Of a stretch of DNA of 64,000 nt, positions 40,101 to 45,053 are shown piece after piece. Origin of the DNA: CALNYZ01 sp942490945 (GTDB taxonomy: Bacteria; Pseudomonadota; Gammaproteobacteria; UBA6429; Thiohalophilaceae); the NCBI GenBank assembly GCA_942490945.1, contig CALNYZ010000018.1, positions 1,798,001-1,862,000 on the forward strand. Direction: 5' to 3'. Within the stretch, counting starts at the first letter, position 1; every line of letters begins with the position of its first letter. The notes beneath the pieces are model-generated. The model was given only the letters and a program-made list of their open reading frames with translations. It did no database searches and had not been told where the DNA came from. The translations under genes and the position numbers were made by a program.

Positions 40101-43100
40101 CGGTGTGAATATTATCGGAGCCTACATGGTAGCTGTACGCGGTACGGTTACCCAAATCATCCACGGTTGCCATCAAGCGTTGTTGCGCATCGTATTCAAA
40201 CCGCGTGCTGTTGCCCAGTGCATCCGTGACATCCACATAACTGTTGCCGCTACTACCCGGGACATAGTTTAGTGTCGGCGGTAATTCCACACGACTACCG
40301 GCCAATAACGGTGGCGTTAAACTGCTGTTGGTCTGGTATTGCGATAACGCCAGCGCCGCTTCCGCTGCCGTGGCCGTGTAAACACTCAGCGCAATGTCTG
40401 CCCAGCTTTCGCCGCCCGTGGCTGTGTAATAATCGGCAACTATATCCGGTGCTTCATCATCATCCAGTTGTGCCGGCGGCGCGAGTAAAATCCCGTTGGT
40501 CGCGTCTTGCGGTTGCGTGTAACCATACGTACCGAAGTAATGCGCCTGCACTTCATCGGTTAACCCGTCGGCATTCGGGCCATAAAAATGGTTCGCGATG
40601 TCTGTCCAGCTGTCACCCGCTTGCACTTGATAGTTAGTATCGCTTAACTGCGCCGGTACGTTCAGTAACTCACCGTTGACCGCCGCCGCGGCCGGTGTGC
40701 TCGTGCCATAGAACGTTTCTAATTCATCCCCCAGGTTCGCATCCCCGTAAGCGTTGAACGCGATATCGTTCCACGTCTCGCCGCCTTGTAACACGTAATA
40801 ATTTTCCGCACTCGGCATCAATCGCCCGATATCCATGATGGGGTCGGGTGGACTCAGTAATTGTAATCCCGGCGCATCTTGCGGTTGGGTGTAGCCATAA
40901 TTATCTAAGTAATGTTGCGCCAGTTCATCTGACACCCGAATGTCGTTGTATAAACTCAACGCCACATCGTCCCAGGTGTCTGTTGCCGTTACCGTGTAGT
41001 ACGGCGTGCCGTTGGAGGGCGGGACGTAGGCGCTGGTGCGCAGTTGGAAACTCGACCCACTCCACTGATTCCAGAACGCGTGGAAACCGCCTTGCCCGTC
41101 CGCCGCCAGATGATACGAATCGGTGACCGGCCCGATATTTTCCAGTGACACCGCGCCCGACCACACATTCTGGTTGATATCGAAATTGCTGACATAGATA
41201 TTGTACTGCCCGCTTTCAATCCGCTGCCATGTCACCGCCGCGCGACCCTGCGCATCAATCGACGCATATGAGAACGTTAATGTCGCCCCTGTCGGACTGT
41301 CAATCGGCTCCGGCCCTTGCCAGCCACCGTTAGTCGCATCGTATCGGTTCACCCAAATCGTCGTGACACCCGAGGCGTTGTTTTGCGTCCAGGTCGCAAT
41401 CGCCGTCCCTGAACTGTCCACCTGCACATCCAACTCCTGGATGTTAGCGCTGCTACTCAACCCAATCGCTTGCCGTGTCCAGCTACTGCCGTCATAACGG
41501 GCCGCAATTAAATCCGTGCCGTTCTCCCGCCACAACACGAATCCGTTACCGGCATCATCAAAACCTTCGCGGATAAAGGCCACCGGCGCCGTCGTGGTTT
41601 CCAGTAATTGCTCCGGTTGCCAACCGCTGCCCGGCACATACTGGCTCGCGTAAACCGAGTTCACACCGTTGTCTTGCTGCATCCACATGACCCAGTGCTC
41701 GCCATTGCCCGCCGTCACCGCTTGGGTAAATTGGACGTTCGCATTACCGGTGTCTAATGCCAGTTGCGTCGTCCAACTGCTACCATCGAATGTCGCCGCC
41801 GCCGCATTAAAACGACTGCCATCGTAGTGTTTCATTGACACCACGACCCGGCCCTGATTATCGACATCCACATCCCAGTCTTCGGCGTAGTTCGTCACCG
41901 GCTCCGGTGCTTGCCAACCCGTGCCCAGACCACTACCCGGGATAAACCGCGCCACATAGACGGTGCCCATCCACGCATTTTCACGCCAACTTACCGCGGC
42001 ATGACCTGAACTGGCCACGCTGATGTTCGGCGAGCGCATGCTCGCGCCCAACGTTTCTAATGGTACGGTGGTACTTTGCCAGACTCCTTGTACCGCATCG
42101 TAATGCCGCGCATAAATATTGCCGCCCTGCTCCCACACCACAATACCGTTACCCGCCGCATCAAATCCGCTGCGTCCCGATTCATCGGTGCCATCGACTG
42201 AACCGAGGTCGGTCGGCGTACTCGCCCACCCACCTGCCCCGCCGGTGGGGGTGGTCACCACACCCGGGATTAAATCCACCGGCACATCTTGCGGTGTTAA
42301 TCGCGTGTCATAGGCATTGCCATGCAATGCCGCATCGTAATTTACCGCAGCCGGGGTGTTTAGATAATACGGTTGTGTCGTGTACCCCTGGTTCGAGACG
42401 TTCGGGGCGGTGGGGTCAAGCGGGTCACTTTGTGGGGTACCCCCACTGTTATTGGTGTAACTAATGGTCGTGGTGTTACCGACGCCGTCGGTATAATCTT
42501 TTATGCGGTCTTGCCCATCGTAGGTGAAGCTGATTTTAACCGGCGCGGTATTACTGCCTTCCTGGGTGGTGATGCTTTGGATAAAGTGACTGCTGGTATC
42601 ACGGTAGGTGTAGGTCGTGACATAGGCATTGCCGTCACTGGTATCACTGTCCTCCGGACTTAAATCGACCGTCACGGTTTCGAGTCGGTTTTGTGCATCG
42701 TAGGTATAGCTGACTTTGGTGTCGGATATTTGCGGGTTACCGACTACGGTATATGTCGCCCCCGTATTCACCGGGCCGCTTTCGGTCAAGCTCGCCGGTA
42801 TGCCCGATAGCACCAATCCCACTTGCAACTGCGGGTTGCCATAGTGGGCTTGCAATTCTTCGGCGGCCGCCGGATCGTTATATAACGTGTTGGCAATGTC
42901 TGCCCAGTCTTCGTTTGCTTGCACCCGGTAACCCGCTACGGTGGTGGTGATGGATTGCAGATTGGTACCGTTGCTCCCGCCGTAGGTTAAATCGGTAATG
43001 CTGCCGCTTTGGATGTCGGTGATTTGGGTGATGAGACCGTTACTATATATATAGGTATAGCCATTGCCGTGCGCATCACGGGTAGCGGTCAATTGCCCCT

Positions 43101-43602
43101 GATTGTCATAGATTTCAACAACATCCGGACTGCCGTCGGTAAAAGTCCATTGCTGTGTCACGGTGTTGTATTGCAGCGAGTCGTTCGCCCCCTGGCCATC
43201 CGGGGTGGTATATACCTGCAAATTCGTGTCGTAGATGAAGGTCGCAACATGCCCATCGCCGTAGGTTTTGGTCAGGCTTGAACCGGCGGTATTCACGCCG
43301 TTACCACCAATGACACTGGATAAACGCTGGTATACGTTCAACCGCCAGTTGTCACTGTTGTCGCCGTCCCAACCGTTATCTGACCACTGGCCCTGGCTGT
43401 TGTAGGTGCGGATTAGCTGGGTATTGAGTCCGGTGCCGGAGAGAAATTCATCTTGCTGTTGGATAACCAGGTTGCCGGTGGCACTATTGATGTAGACATT
43501 GTCGCCAAATCGCCCTAAGCGGGGGTCCCCCTGGGCACTGCCTAATAAATTTAATGAAGTGTTATATATTCCCGCGCCTGCACCGGTGACAATGGCCGCC
43601 AT
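24988..43602 (-). CDS. Giant YD/RHS-repeat protein with propeller and LysM modules (N-terminal 6204 aa)
   Basis: This 6204-codon ORF is the front of a polymorphic toxin. The N-terminus (MAAIVTGAGAGIYNTSLNLL) has no signal peptide or PAAR domain. RHS/DUF6531-like opening repeats follow (FGDNVYINSATGNLVIQQQD). Residues about 397-1044 and 1483-2130 are two near-identical blocks, each with eight W-ending propeller-like repeats and three LysM-like modules. More LysM-like modules reach about residue 2350. Roughly 2350-4560 are dense YD repeats (YDAAGRLRSSTDANG). Two complete cassettes and part of a third lie at 4572-6204. An AGGGAG ribosome site precedes the ATG. The ORF ends in an off-frame tail (GNGRVARIDELQLR). 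YD shells usually enclose a C-terminal toxin. The secretion route is unknown. Confidence 0.9.
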   Translation of the reverse strand: MAAIVTGAGAGIYNTSLNLLGSAQGDPRLGRFGDNVYINSATGNLVIQQQDEFLSGTGLNTQLIRTYNSQGQWSDNGWDGDNSDNWRLNVYQRLSSVIGGNGVNTAGSSLTKTYGDGHVATFIYDTNLQVYTTPDGQGANDSLQYNTVTQQWTFTDGSPDVVEIYDNQGQLTATRDAHGNGYTYIYSNGLITQITDIQSGSITDLTYGGSNGTNLQSITTTVAGYRVQANEDWADIANTLYNDPAAAEELQAHYGNPQLQVGLVLSGIPASLTESGPVNTGATYTVVGNPQISDTKVSYTYDAQNRLETVTVDLSPEDSDTSDGNAYVTTYTYRDTSSHFIQSITTQEGSNTAPVKISFTYDGQDRIKDYTDGVGNTTTISYTNNSGGTPQSDPLDPTAPNVSNQGYTTQPYYLNTPAAVNYDAALHGNAYDTRLTPQDVPVDLIPGVVTTPTGGAGGWASTPTDLGSVDGTDESGRSGFDAAGNGIVVWEQGGNIYARHYDAVQGVWQSTTVPLETLGASMRSPNISVASSGHAAVSWRENAWMGTVYVARFIPGSGLGTGWQAPEPVTNYAEDWDVDVDNQGRVVVSMKHYDGSRFNAAAATFDGSSWTTQLALDTGNANVQFTQAVTAGNGEHWVMWMQQDNGVNSVYASQYVPGSGWQPEQLLETTTAPVAFIREGFDDAGNGFVLWRENGTDLIAARYDGSSWTRQAIGLSSSANIQELDVQVDSSGTAIATWTQNNASGVTTIWVNRYDATNGGWQGPEPIDSPTGATLTFSYASIDAQGRAAVTWQRIESGQYNIYVSNFDINQNVWSGAVSLENIGPVTDSYHLAADGQGGFHAFWNQWSGSSFQLRTSAYVPPSNGTPYYTVTATDTWDDVALSLYNDIRVSDELAQHYLDNYGYTQPQDAPGLQLLSPPDPIMDIGRLMPSAENYYVLQGGETWNDIAFNAYGDANLGDELETFYGTSTPAAAAVNGELLNVPAQLSDTNYQVQAGDSWTDIANHFYGPNADGLTDEVQAHYFGTYGYTQPQDATNGILLAPPAQLDDDEAPDIVADYYTATGGESWADIALSVYTATAAEAALALSQYQTNSSLTPPLLAGSRVELPPTLNYVPGSSGNSYVDVTDALGNSTRFEYDAQQRLMATVDDLGNRTAYSYHVGSDNIHTVTDTNNQTTTFSYDARGNLTQRTDDTNTTVDYVYDSNNRLVTETIYTDADGQGPAPATPATSRYVYDSAGKLIFSISAQGRVNELVYNALGQVTTSISYTGATFALPNETTAQTLANLTQTDVLTESQLTTWTQTQALDTTQRTETTYDIRGQVHSIKNYASVDSAGTGQNPNTNYFIYDHYGQLIQSIDGNGQATQYTYDGLGRLVSSVDALNHITTSLYDDANNQVKLTQANGLLTTSTYDARGLLLNQTQTATAQSTLQTATAQAGSLQTTQTVNTGPDVPLNTASPLVQTVRDIINPQNHSLLNTNPYLLNTTAPNVSNQGYTTQPYYLNTPAAVNYDAALHGNAYDTRLTPQDVPVDLIPGVVTTPTGGAGGWASTPTDLGSVDGTDESGRSGFDAAGNGIVVWEQGGNIYARHYDAVQGVWQSTTVPLETLGASMRSPNISVASSGHAAVSWRENAWMGTVYVARFIPGSGLGTGWQAPEPVTNYAEDWDVDVDNQGRVVVSMKHYDGSRFNAAAATFDGSSWTTQLALDTGNANVQFTQAVTAGNGEHWVMWMQQDNGVNSVYASQYVPGSGWQPEQLLETTTAPVAFIREGFDDAGNGFVLWRENGTDLIAARYDGSSWTRQAIGLSSSANIQELDVQVDSSGTAIATWTQNNASGVTTIWVNRYDATNGGWQGPEPIDSPTGATLTFSYASIDAQGRAAVTWQRIESGQYNIYVSNFDINQNVWSGAVSLENIGPVTDSYHLAADGQGGFHAFWNQWSGSSFQLRTSAYVPPSNGTPYYTVTATDTWDDVALSLYNDIRVSDELAQHYLDNYGYTQPQDAPGLQLLSPPDPIMDIGRLMPSAENYYVLQGGETWNDIAFNAYGDANLGDELETFYGTSTPAAAAVNGELLNVPAQLSDTNYQVQTTDTWTDIANHFYGPNADGLTDEVQAHYFGTYGYTQPQDATNGILLAPPAQLDDDEHPDPNPIPAYYTVQAGDTWDSIAFSLYGNAAVADELQTHYAQPQYNITTLTAGITLDALPAQFTDVDYLIRQGDSWASIAQALYNTQNVADELQAHYAQPQYNITTLIPDTVLPAIPGNLWDDEATSPQPVDEYYVVQSTDTWASIAGALYNDSNLGDELQAAFNTNNTDVVSFAALTNNELQGLPLQLQDASQTKTITITPYYSVSATDLAAPDVWASIATNVYGDANAASALQSYFAGLGITTADLQSTTQLETPATLAYWTTTSLVQVGSSANTYDAAGRLRSSTDANGHNTYFIYDTANRLTGLVDARGYLTQSVYDSAGNVVQTIAYATPLSAADISNLNDVTGQLQLSNKNITLADITITVDALNDRNTYTLYDKANRAVMSLTPHDTNANDVYVTQLFYDAAGRVTDTVQYGNAVDTSSLTVPWQVDEIELLITSAPTLDRHTRTFYSDDGQVLAQLDGEGYLTESIYDIAGRRTSTIKYATQILNTPAQPNLLSTGDLATLRSTANTVPADNRQAYTLYNGRNQVVAKIDADGYLTTYQYDAAGNQTDTRRYDTAVTYTGQSVSTLQGLAGSAIAETVTQYDALNRVSVRTDFISGTQTQYSYDTVGHLIQTDVAVNNASETRTEQSRYDQKGRLIASLSGEGSDQITQRLTTLLTNNPAATPAEQAAVVDSVWAEYATTYSYDNADRLLSTRGANGQTRWYYYDDSNNVQAVISAADGGTDVNGNPITQQGEVTLTNYNGFGQVIDTTRLSNRIDTTSLTGGDISAIQTVLSGLTNAAVDSTSTVNYTLRGAVKQAIDAQFYKTENSYNAFGERESVTTQLSSPAASLATAQALTLDNQNSVQSHYTYTQRGEAYQTVHDVNGLAQTRLVIHDAFGRVKTVYQNGVITQQNQYSVNAGRQVTTTTDAVGYSNQIIYDALGRQTRLVDANGNTTTLSYDDANRTVTMTTSEGITTTTHSNRHGETTQVDDGNGNVTQYTYDKNGNLNTVTEDVNGQAIVSANNTYDQSNRVIQTEDANGNLVITEYDAANRVIKQIIDPITTANPNGLAIKTEMWYDGQGRVAVVKDARNVETHTAYDKRGQVNTITVDPITASNPNGLNIITAYTYDGRGKTLTVTEAQGTPSERITKYSYDKLGRREYEIVDPYDATTNPTGLDITTRYHYDNVDNLIAVTDANQNVTRYVYDANQRQTHVIDALGQVTQTVYDGNGNVLKTIAYHQTVTVSDLDTTTFTATLQSRVTTLQANNGNDGRNHVMRYAYDADNRLRFSIDSLGGLTETVYDDNNNVIQTTAYATPLSTAQLTTYDARIAEHTDVDVTNNSVLDNIIEGLRDTAGFMTAEDQTTHFIYDGLNRQRFSINSVNTVSETTYYANGQIKTTAVYNNPVDITADLSDTVTFATLTSWQAAELAKEVPGTATTAAINAAQVQSYYYDNAGRLEKSTDSINLSESYAYDDAGNKTAFTNKLGNTWTYQYDEAGRLTHELSPQVEVTRYNPTTQQLDTASQTRLTTFYTYDALGHVKTKTEGYNTPDARTVKYEYDDAGRQTKTIIDPSGMTLTTEVKYGAMGQVLQRIDANLNVTSYIYDSLYRETHSIDALGGISHMVYDTFGNVIHTRRYATALNSIDTAAIKADPSVIVSTLNGAATTYFSANDSLDVVTWFAYDNNNRLVYTVNGLNEVSITDYDAFGRAVKSTQVAQALNSGQAATFKTESANGTGYTYLTGQRSSLENNLNDRISYQVYDNANRLRFRVQQNAQPAYTGLTGNARLEGYVSEYRYDAHGNQIRSIDYATIIKSAELSALDATLDIATRSETGLANLSGLVLSTLSDGVTAVADGNERIHLNVFNAANQLRYSIDAMGYVTENAYDSVGELKSVWRFANNISTIGMDLSADPQILQLNIDFHGSTNPLVNTTEDQIDMYGYDTAGRLVWSRDAAGNREFYGYDAVGNKTWFTNKNGASASSGDLTLQGEAAKDDNYTWTYVYDAANRLTQEITPKVDVTRLDPTNPANSTTSNESIITLITYDNLGNVKTRTEAYGAPEERITSYDYDALGRQIKTTFPAVDVYHAGDDILNNYQGRNERVATLYSEVTYDALGNATANRDVAGHYNYKVYDSQGRIAFDIDAEQYITGYAYDAFGNQTTLTRYANAIADAIADPKDAAVANKTSTGYSLSEITNLVYGLNGLQDPNQDRIITTDYDALGRVVSTRQPAVYAFDSTQSNNTNNQQYFNVQRETRNVYNAFGDITTQSELQNPNTTLQGPTWANTQYKYNSVGQTIAQLDTLGYLTEWKYDAVGNVIKQIEYASKNNNFSTPIILKPADENSVSNVGFDREKRFTYDLLNRQTSETLFDVIYSTATFGGVVTPTNVKGNLTSRIEYDKLGNVISTSERADTYIDPNATGVTTYMYYDVLGRKIGSAEPFRFSDTTGSAILPALTASEFYFDVSGISYDRSGNDDGYGLVANTVNATAYIDMSWSDLNVWGTGASRVLTSYNYGDAGYPNPRTITTNLTDAEASHGARVTLQDPSNILGLTRVQVQKQLGGQWVNVFDSLNDTANKNILSWPVAAVTGTEVRIYFRPIDPANPYDATDPSSWDVTDGSWSQLNNLAIGGVNTLGGRYWVDMSTQLADQYEYKLVYTRPGETSYADGHGTFMLHHGATGSSSHVVGWVDDLWLDVGAIEHDTGGVDDGYGLVSGGINTGAYVDLSFSDLSVWGPGPSRVLTTYIDRVRNYDPSNNQLTYTDVPAYITTDLTEAEAAHGVRIDLNRNAKSISSIQVQKYLNGQWINIFNNANDVYQPARLLLRGNAGVLNGSGITITNAAGNPVGTGTYSVGNGGLVNLGNGLYAVALTGLAPGQYNYQAVSSGVGGTFTVDGIGGASQAQVVEHDAWLDISAVQHDLGGNNDGYGQVSSGINTGAYVDLSFSDLRVWGSGPSRVLTTYIDRVRNYDPSNNQLTYTDVPAYITTDLTEAEAAHGVRIDLNRNAKSISGIQVQKQLGGQWVTVLDSANDLYSERLEFTNLSGSAQNVSFSYRPAGSSDPYLTKPATRLGSGWFSTNYADIPVGQYDYQLTVDGSVVRTDTIDIKHGGQSLPTTSAGSSKQLTPLTTYQVDIFGNTVVSERHASGATLANSSKAIPDLSNSQLNILNYYFYNQNSLTTRVVDGEGNSIFYSYDESAQLVKEWQLRFDPDSQPIQDTTYYKYDNVGQQIEVSELTTNIVSTIPAALTASEFYFDVSGISYDRSGNDDGYGLVANTVNATAYIDMSWSDLNVWGTGASRVLTSYNYGDAGYPNPRTITTNLTDAEASHGARVTLQDPSNILGLTRVQVQKQLGGQWVNVFDSLNDTANKNILSWPVAAVTGTEVRIYFRPIDPANPYDATDPSSWDVTDGSWSQLNNLAIGGVNTLGGRYWVDMSTQLADQYEYKLVYTRPGETQSYADGHGTFMLHHGATGSSSHVVGWVDDLWLDVGAIEHDTGGVDDGYGLVSGGINTGAYVDLSFSDLSVWGPGPSRVLTTYIDRVRNYDPSNNQLTYTDVPAYITTDLTEAEAAHGVRIDLNRNAKSISSIQVQKYLNGQWINIFNNANDVYQPARLLLRGNAGQLTTSGVMIMDSTGSTVNTYSLGNGGLTHLGNGLYAVSLTGFAPGDYSYRATGGVVSGTFTVDGIGGASQAQVVERDAWLDISAVQHDLGGNNDGYGQVSSGINTGAYVDLSFSDLRVWGSGPSRVLTTYIDRVRNYDPSNNQLTYTDVPAYITTDLTEAEAAHGVRIDLNRNAKSISGIQVQKQLGGQWVTVLDSANDLYSERLEFTNLSGSAQNVSFSYRPAGSSDPYLTKPATRLGSGWFSTNYADIPVGQYDYQLTVDGTVVRTDTIDIKHGGQTLVGTASNVVKFNRSDVKYNAFGEISSKGENGTTHEYFDYDKNGNLWRTNQGDGVDRIYLYNLTGQVTRVIESDTNDLRSYSLQQAYSSQAATLQSGNRATDTIYDALGRIKQKLQPTFTQTPQTTQSIPAALTTSEFYFDVSGISYDRSGNDDGYGLVANTVNATAYIDMSWSDLNVWGNGRVARIDELQLR
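25571..27534 (-). repeat. 1.96-kb coding cassette, copy 2 (mosaic)
   Basis: Copy 2 is almost identical to copies 1 and 3 over both flanks. It differs strongly in a central stretch of about 170 bp (about 26230-26400): it reads GVMIMDSTGSTVNTYSLGNG where the others read GITITNAAGNPVGTGTYSVG. It also has one extra codon (GETQSYADG). A sharply bounded patch of divergence suggests recombination or gene conversion. Confidence 0.93.
27929..29889 (-). repeat. 1.96-kb coding cassette, copy 1
   Basis: First cassette in protein order, starting ALTASEFYFDVSGISYDRSG and ending DTIDIKHGGQ. Over long stretches it is indistinguishable from copies 2 and 3. The copies are separated by unique YD-repeat segments of roughly 390 bp, and copy starts are 2353 and 2358 bp apart. 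Confidence 0.93.
37214..39155 (-). repeat. 1.94-kb propeller/LysM duplication, copy 2
   Basis: This block matches 40472-42413 at a constant offset of 3258 bp and looks identical wherever I compared it, except for eight substitutions clustered in 24 bp (37339-37362 against 40597-40620). That patch changes the LysM phrase QAGDSW to QTTDTW. It encodes the whole eight-repeat propeller plus LysM-like modules. Confidence 0.94.
40472..42413 (-). repeat. 1.94-kb propeller/LysM duplication, copy 1
   Basis: First copy in protein order (residues about 397-1044). It starts PNVSNQGYTTQPYYLNTPAA and ends at the LLAPPAQ LysM linker. Propeller repeats follow the pattern D-x-x-G-x-(A/G)-x-x-x-W ... Y/F-D-x-x-x-x-W (for example FDDAGNGFVLWRENGTDLIA). 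Both boundaries are sharp. Confidence 0.94.
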
Positions 43603-43886
43603 CTTCCTGCTCCCTACTACACAATAAGTTATTGTTTTTTAATGGTTGTGAGTCACGGTAGTCTTCACACAGTGAACCCGCCGATCAAACAACTCTGTCT
43701 CAGTATGTATTAACCAGTTTCATGGGAATTTGTTTAGGCATATTTGAAAAAAATATGGATTTTTTTATTTCTGTATCAATATAAAGGTTAACAGGCAAGC
43801 GAAAATGATTAGTTAATAGTCAATATTCTCGGTGTGTAAACTGCACTTTTTGTAGGCTACCTGTATTATCAGGAATAATTATCCTG
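43603..43886. promoter_or_regulatory. Divergent intergenic region between the giant rhs gene and the DsbA-like gene
   Basis: This AT-rich stretch of 284 bp must hold both promoters. I see no consensus pair for either. A small AT palindrome (CAATAA-G-TTATTG) lies at about 43622-43636 within the rhs leader. Confidence 0.35.
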
Positions 43887-43888
43887 AT
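43868..43888. promoter_or_regulatory. Perfect inverted repeat at the DsbA-like start
   Basis: ATCAGGA (43868-43874) and TCCTGAT (43882-43888) are exact inverted repeats with 7 bp between. They cover the AGGA ribosome site and the first bases of the ATG at 43887. It could be an operator or an RNA hairpin that hides the start. Confidence 0.5.
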
Positions 43889-44549
43889 GACTGATACGGA
43901 AATTTATACAGTAATGAACCCAGCAATGAACAGGCTTTATTATGTCCACGATCCCATGTGCAGCTGGTGTTGGGGATTTACTGACACATGGCAACAACTA
44001 CGCGCCAACCTCCCTGAACAAATTGAAGTGATTCGCTTGTTAGGTGGTTTGGCACCCGATACCGACGCGCCAATGCCGGAAGCAATGCAGCGTAGTATTA
44101 TCAACACCTGGCATCGCGTTGCCGAACACATACCCGGCGTTAATTTCAATTTTGATTTCTGGACCAATACGACCCCAAGGCGTACAACATACCCTGCCTG
44201 TCGTGCTGTGATTGCAGCGCGTCAACAAGGTTTGGAATATGATACGGCGATGACAACCTCAATTCAGCACGCGTATTATCTTGAAGCGTGTAATCCATCA
44301 AATGAATCCACACTCATTGAACTGGCAAGTGAACTGGGATTGGATACCCATACGTTTATTCGCACACTACGTGACCCGTCAACGCATGAAACATTACTAA
44401 AAGAGATCAAGCTGGCTCGAGAGATGCATGCCGATAGTTTTCCAGATCTGGTATTGAAACAGGAAGATAATTACTGGCACATACAAATTGACTACACTAA
44501 TTATCGTTCGATGCACGATTCAATTATGCTGCACATCTCTAGTGGTTAA
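43887..44549 (+). CDS. DsbA-family (FrnE-like) thiol oxidoreductase
   Basis: The 220-aa protein has the redox motif CSWC at residues 25-28 in the context YVHDPMCSWCWGF. It also has the helical insertion and the cis-proline region (SFPDLVLK) of the DsbA/2-hydroxychromene-isomerase thioredoxin superfamily. There is no signal peptide, so it is likely cytoplasmic, like FrnE-type proteins, and probably a disulfide oxidoreductase or isomerase. An alternative start at codon 14 (MNRLYYV, 43926) would also give a normal family N-terminus. It is the only plus-strand gene between 16604 and 58971. Confidence 0.85.
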   Translation: MTDTEIYTVMNPAMNRLYYVHDPMCSWCWGFTDTWQQLRANLPEQIEVIRLLGGLAPDTDAPMPEAMQRSIINTWHRVAEHIPGVNFNFDFWTNTTPRRTTYPACRAVIAARQQGLEYDTAMTTSIQHAYYLEACNPSNESTLIELASELGLDTHTFIRTLRDPSTHETLLKEIKLAREMHADSFPDLVLKQEDNYWHIQIDYTNYRSMHDSIMLHISSG

Positions 44550-44590
44550 TATAAAATCTCACCGTCCCCTTTCACAGTTTAACTGAGGGG

Positions 44591-44645
44591 AGGTTCACTC
44601 TGACCCCAAATATCCGACCCCAAATATCCGACCCCAAATATCCTG
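44591..44645. repeat. REP-like element with three 14-bp tandem repeats
   Basis: AGGTTCACTCTGACCCCAAATATCC starts the element with the core found at 17445 and 18219. Three exact tandem copies of the 14-mer GACCCCAAATATCC occupy 44602-44643. It lies in the intergenic space between two converging genes, a usual REP location. Confidence 0.85.
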
Positions 44646-44660
44646 ATAAGGAGTTGCAAA

Positions 44661-45053
44661 TCAAGATTTAAGATTTGTAATGTGGCTTTCCAGCCATTTC
44701 AATAACGAATCATAGTGGGCCGATTTTGATTCCAGTAAGCTGATAATGAAATTATGCGCGTCCGTTGATTCGACTTTAATTTTATACCCATTCACACGCA
44801 GGAAGATATCCGTCACAAAAAATGCAGCCCGTTTATTACCATCGACAAACGGATGGTTCATTAACAATGATTCAAACAGCGCCGCTGACATGTGAATGAT
44901 ATTTTCATAGTAGCCTGTTTGTGGGCGAAACAAGGCGCTTTCTAACAGACCCATATCACGGATACCGGCTGGTCCACCGAAAACGTTGATTAACCTTTGA
45001 TGTATAGCGAGGACTTCATCCAGTGATAAAAACTGGATAGCATTATTTGGCAA
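44661..45053 (-). CDS. Doc/Fic-type toxin (death-on-curing family)
   Basis: The 130-aa protein has the Fic-fold active-site motif HPFVDGNKR at residues 67-75, with the shorter length and N-terminal arrangement (FLSLDEVLAIHQRLINVFGG, IRDMGLLESALFRPQ) of the Doc family. Doc enzymes phosphorylate elongation factor Tu and stop translation. The start overlaps the antitoxin by 11 bp. All motif residues are present, so it is probably active. Confidence 0.93.
   Translation of the reverse strand: MPNNAIQFLSLDEVLAIHQRLINVFGGPAGIRDMGLLESALFRPQTGYYENIIHMSAALFESLLMNHPFVDGNKRAAFFVTDIFLRVNGYKIKVESTDAHNFIISLLESKSAHYDSLLKWLESHITNLKS

Noticed and set aside
39511..40272. A 253-codon plus-strand open frame inside the giant rhs gene
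   Set aside because: It is the complement of a coding sequence with a strong repeat bias. The translation has no domain and the real gene is on the other strand. Several similar long shadows repeat in each cassette for the same reason.
36500..43602. CRISPR array suggested by many regular repeats
   Set aside because: The repeats are coding, in frame, of differing length and encode LysM, propeller and YD units. There are no short identical repeats with unique spacers.
18774..43602. Repeats as an assembly artefact only
   Set aside because: The copies are separated by unique sequence and keep the frame for over 18 kb, so true duplication is more likely. The single frameshift still deserves checking.
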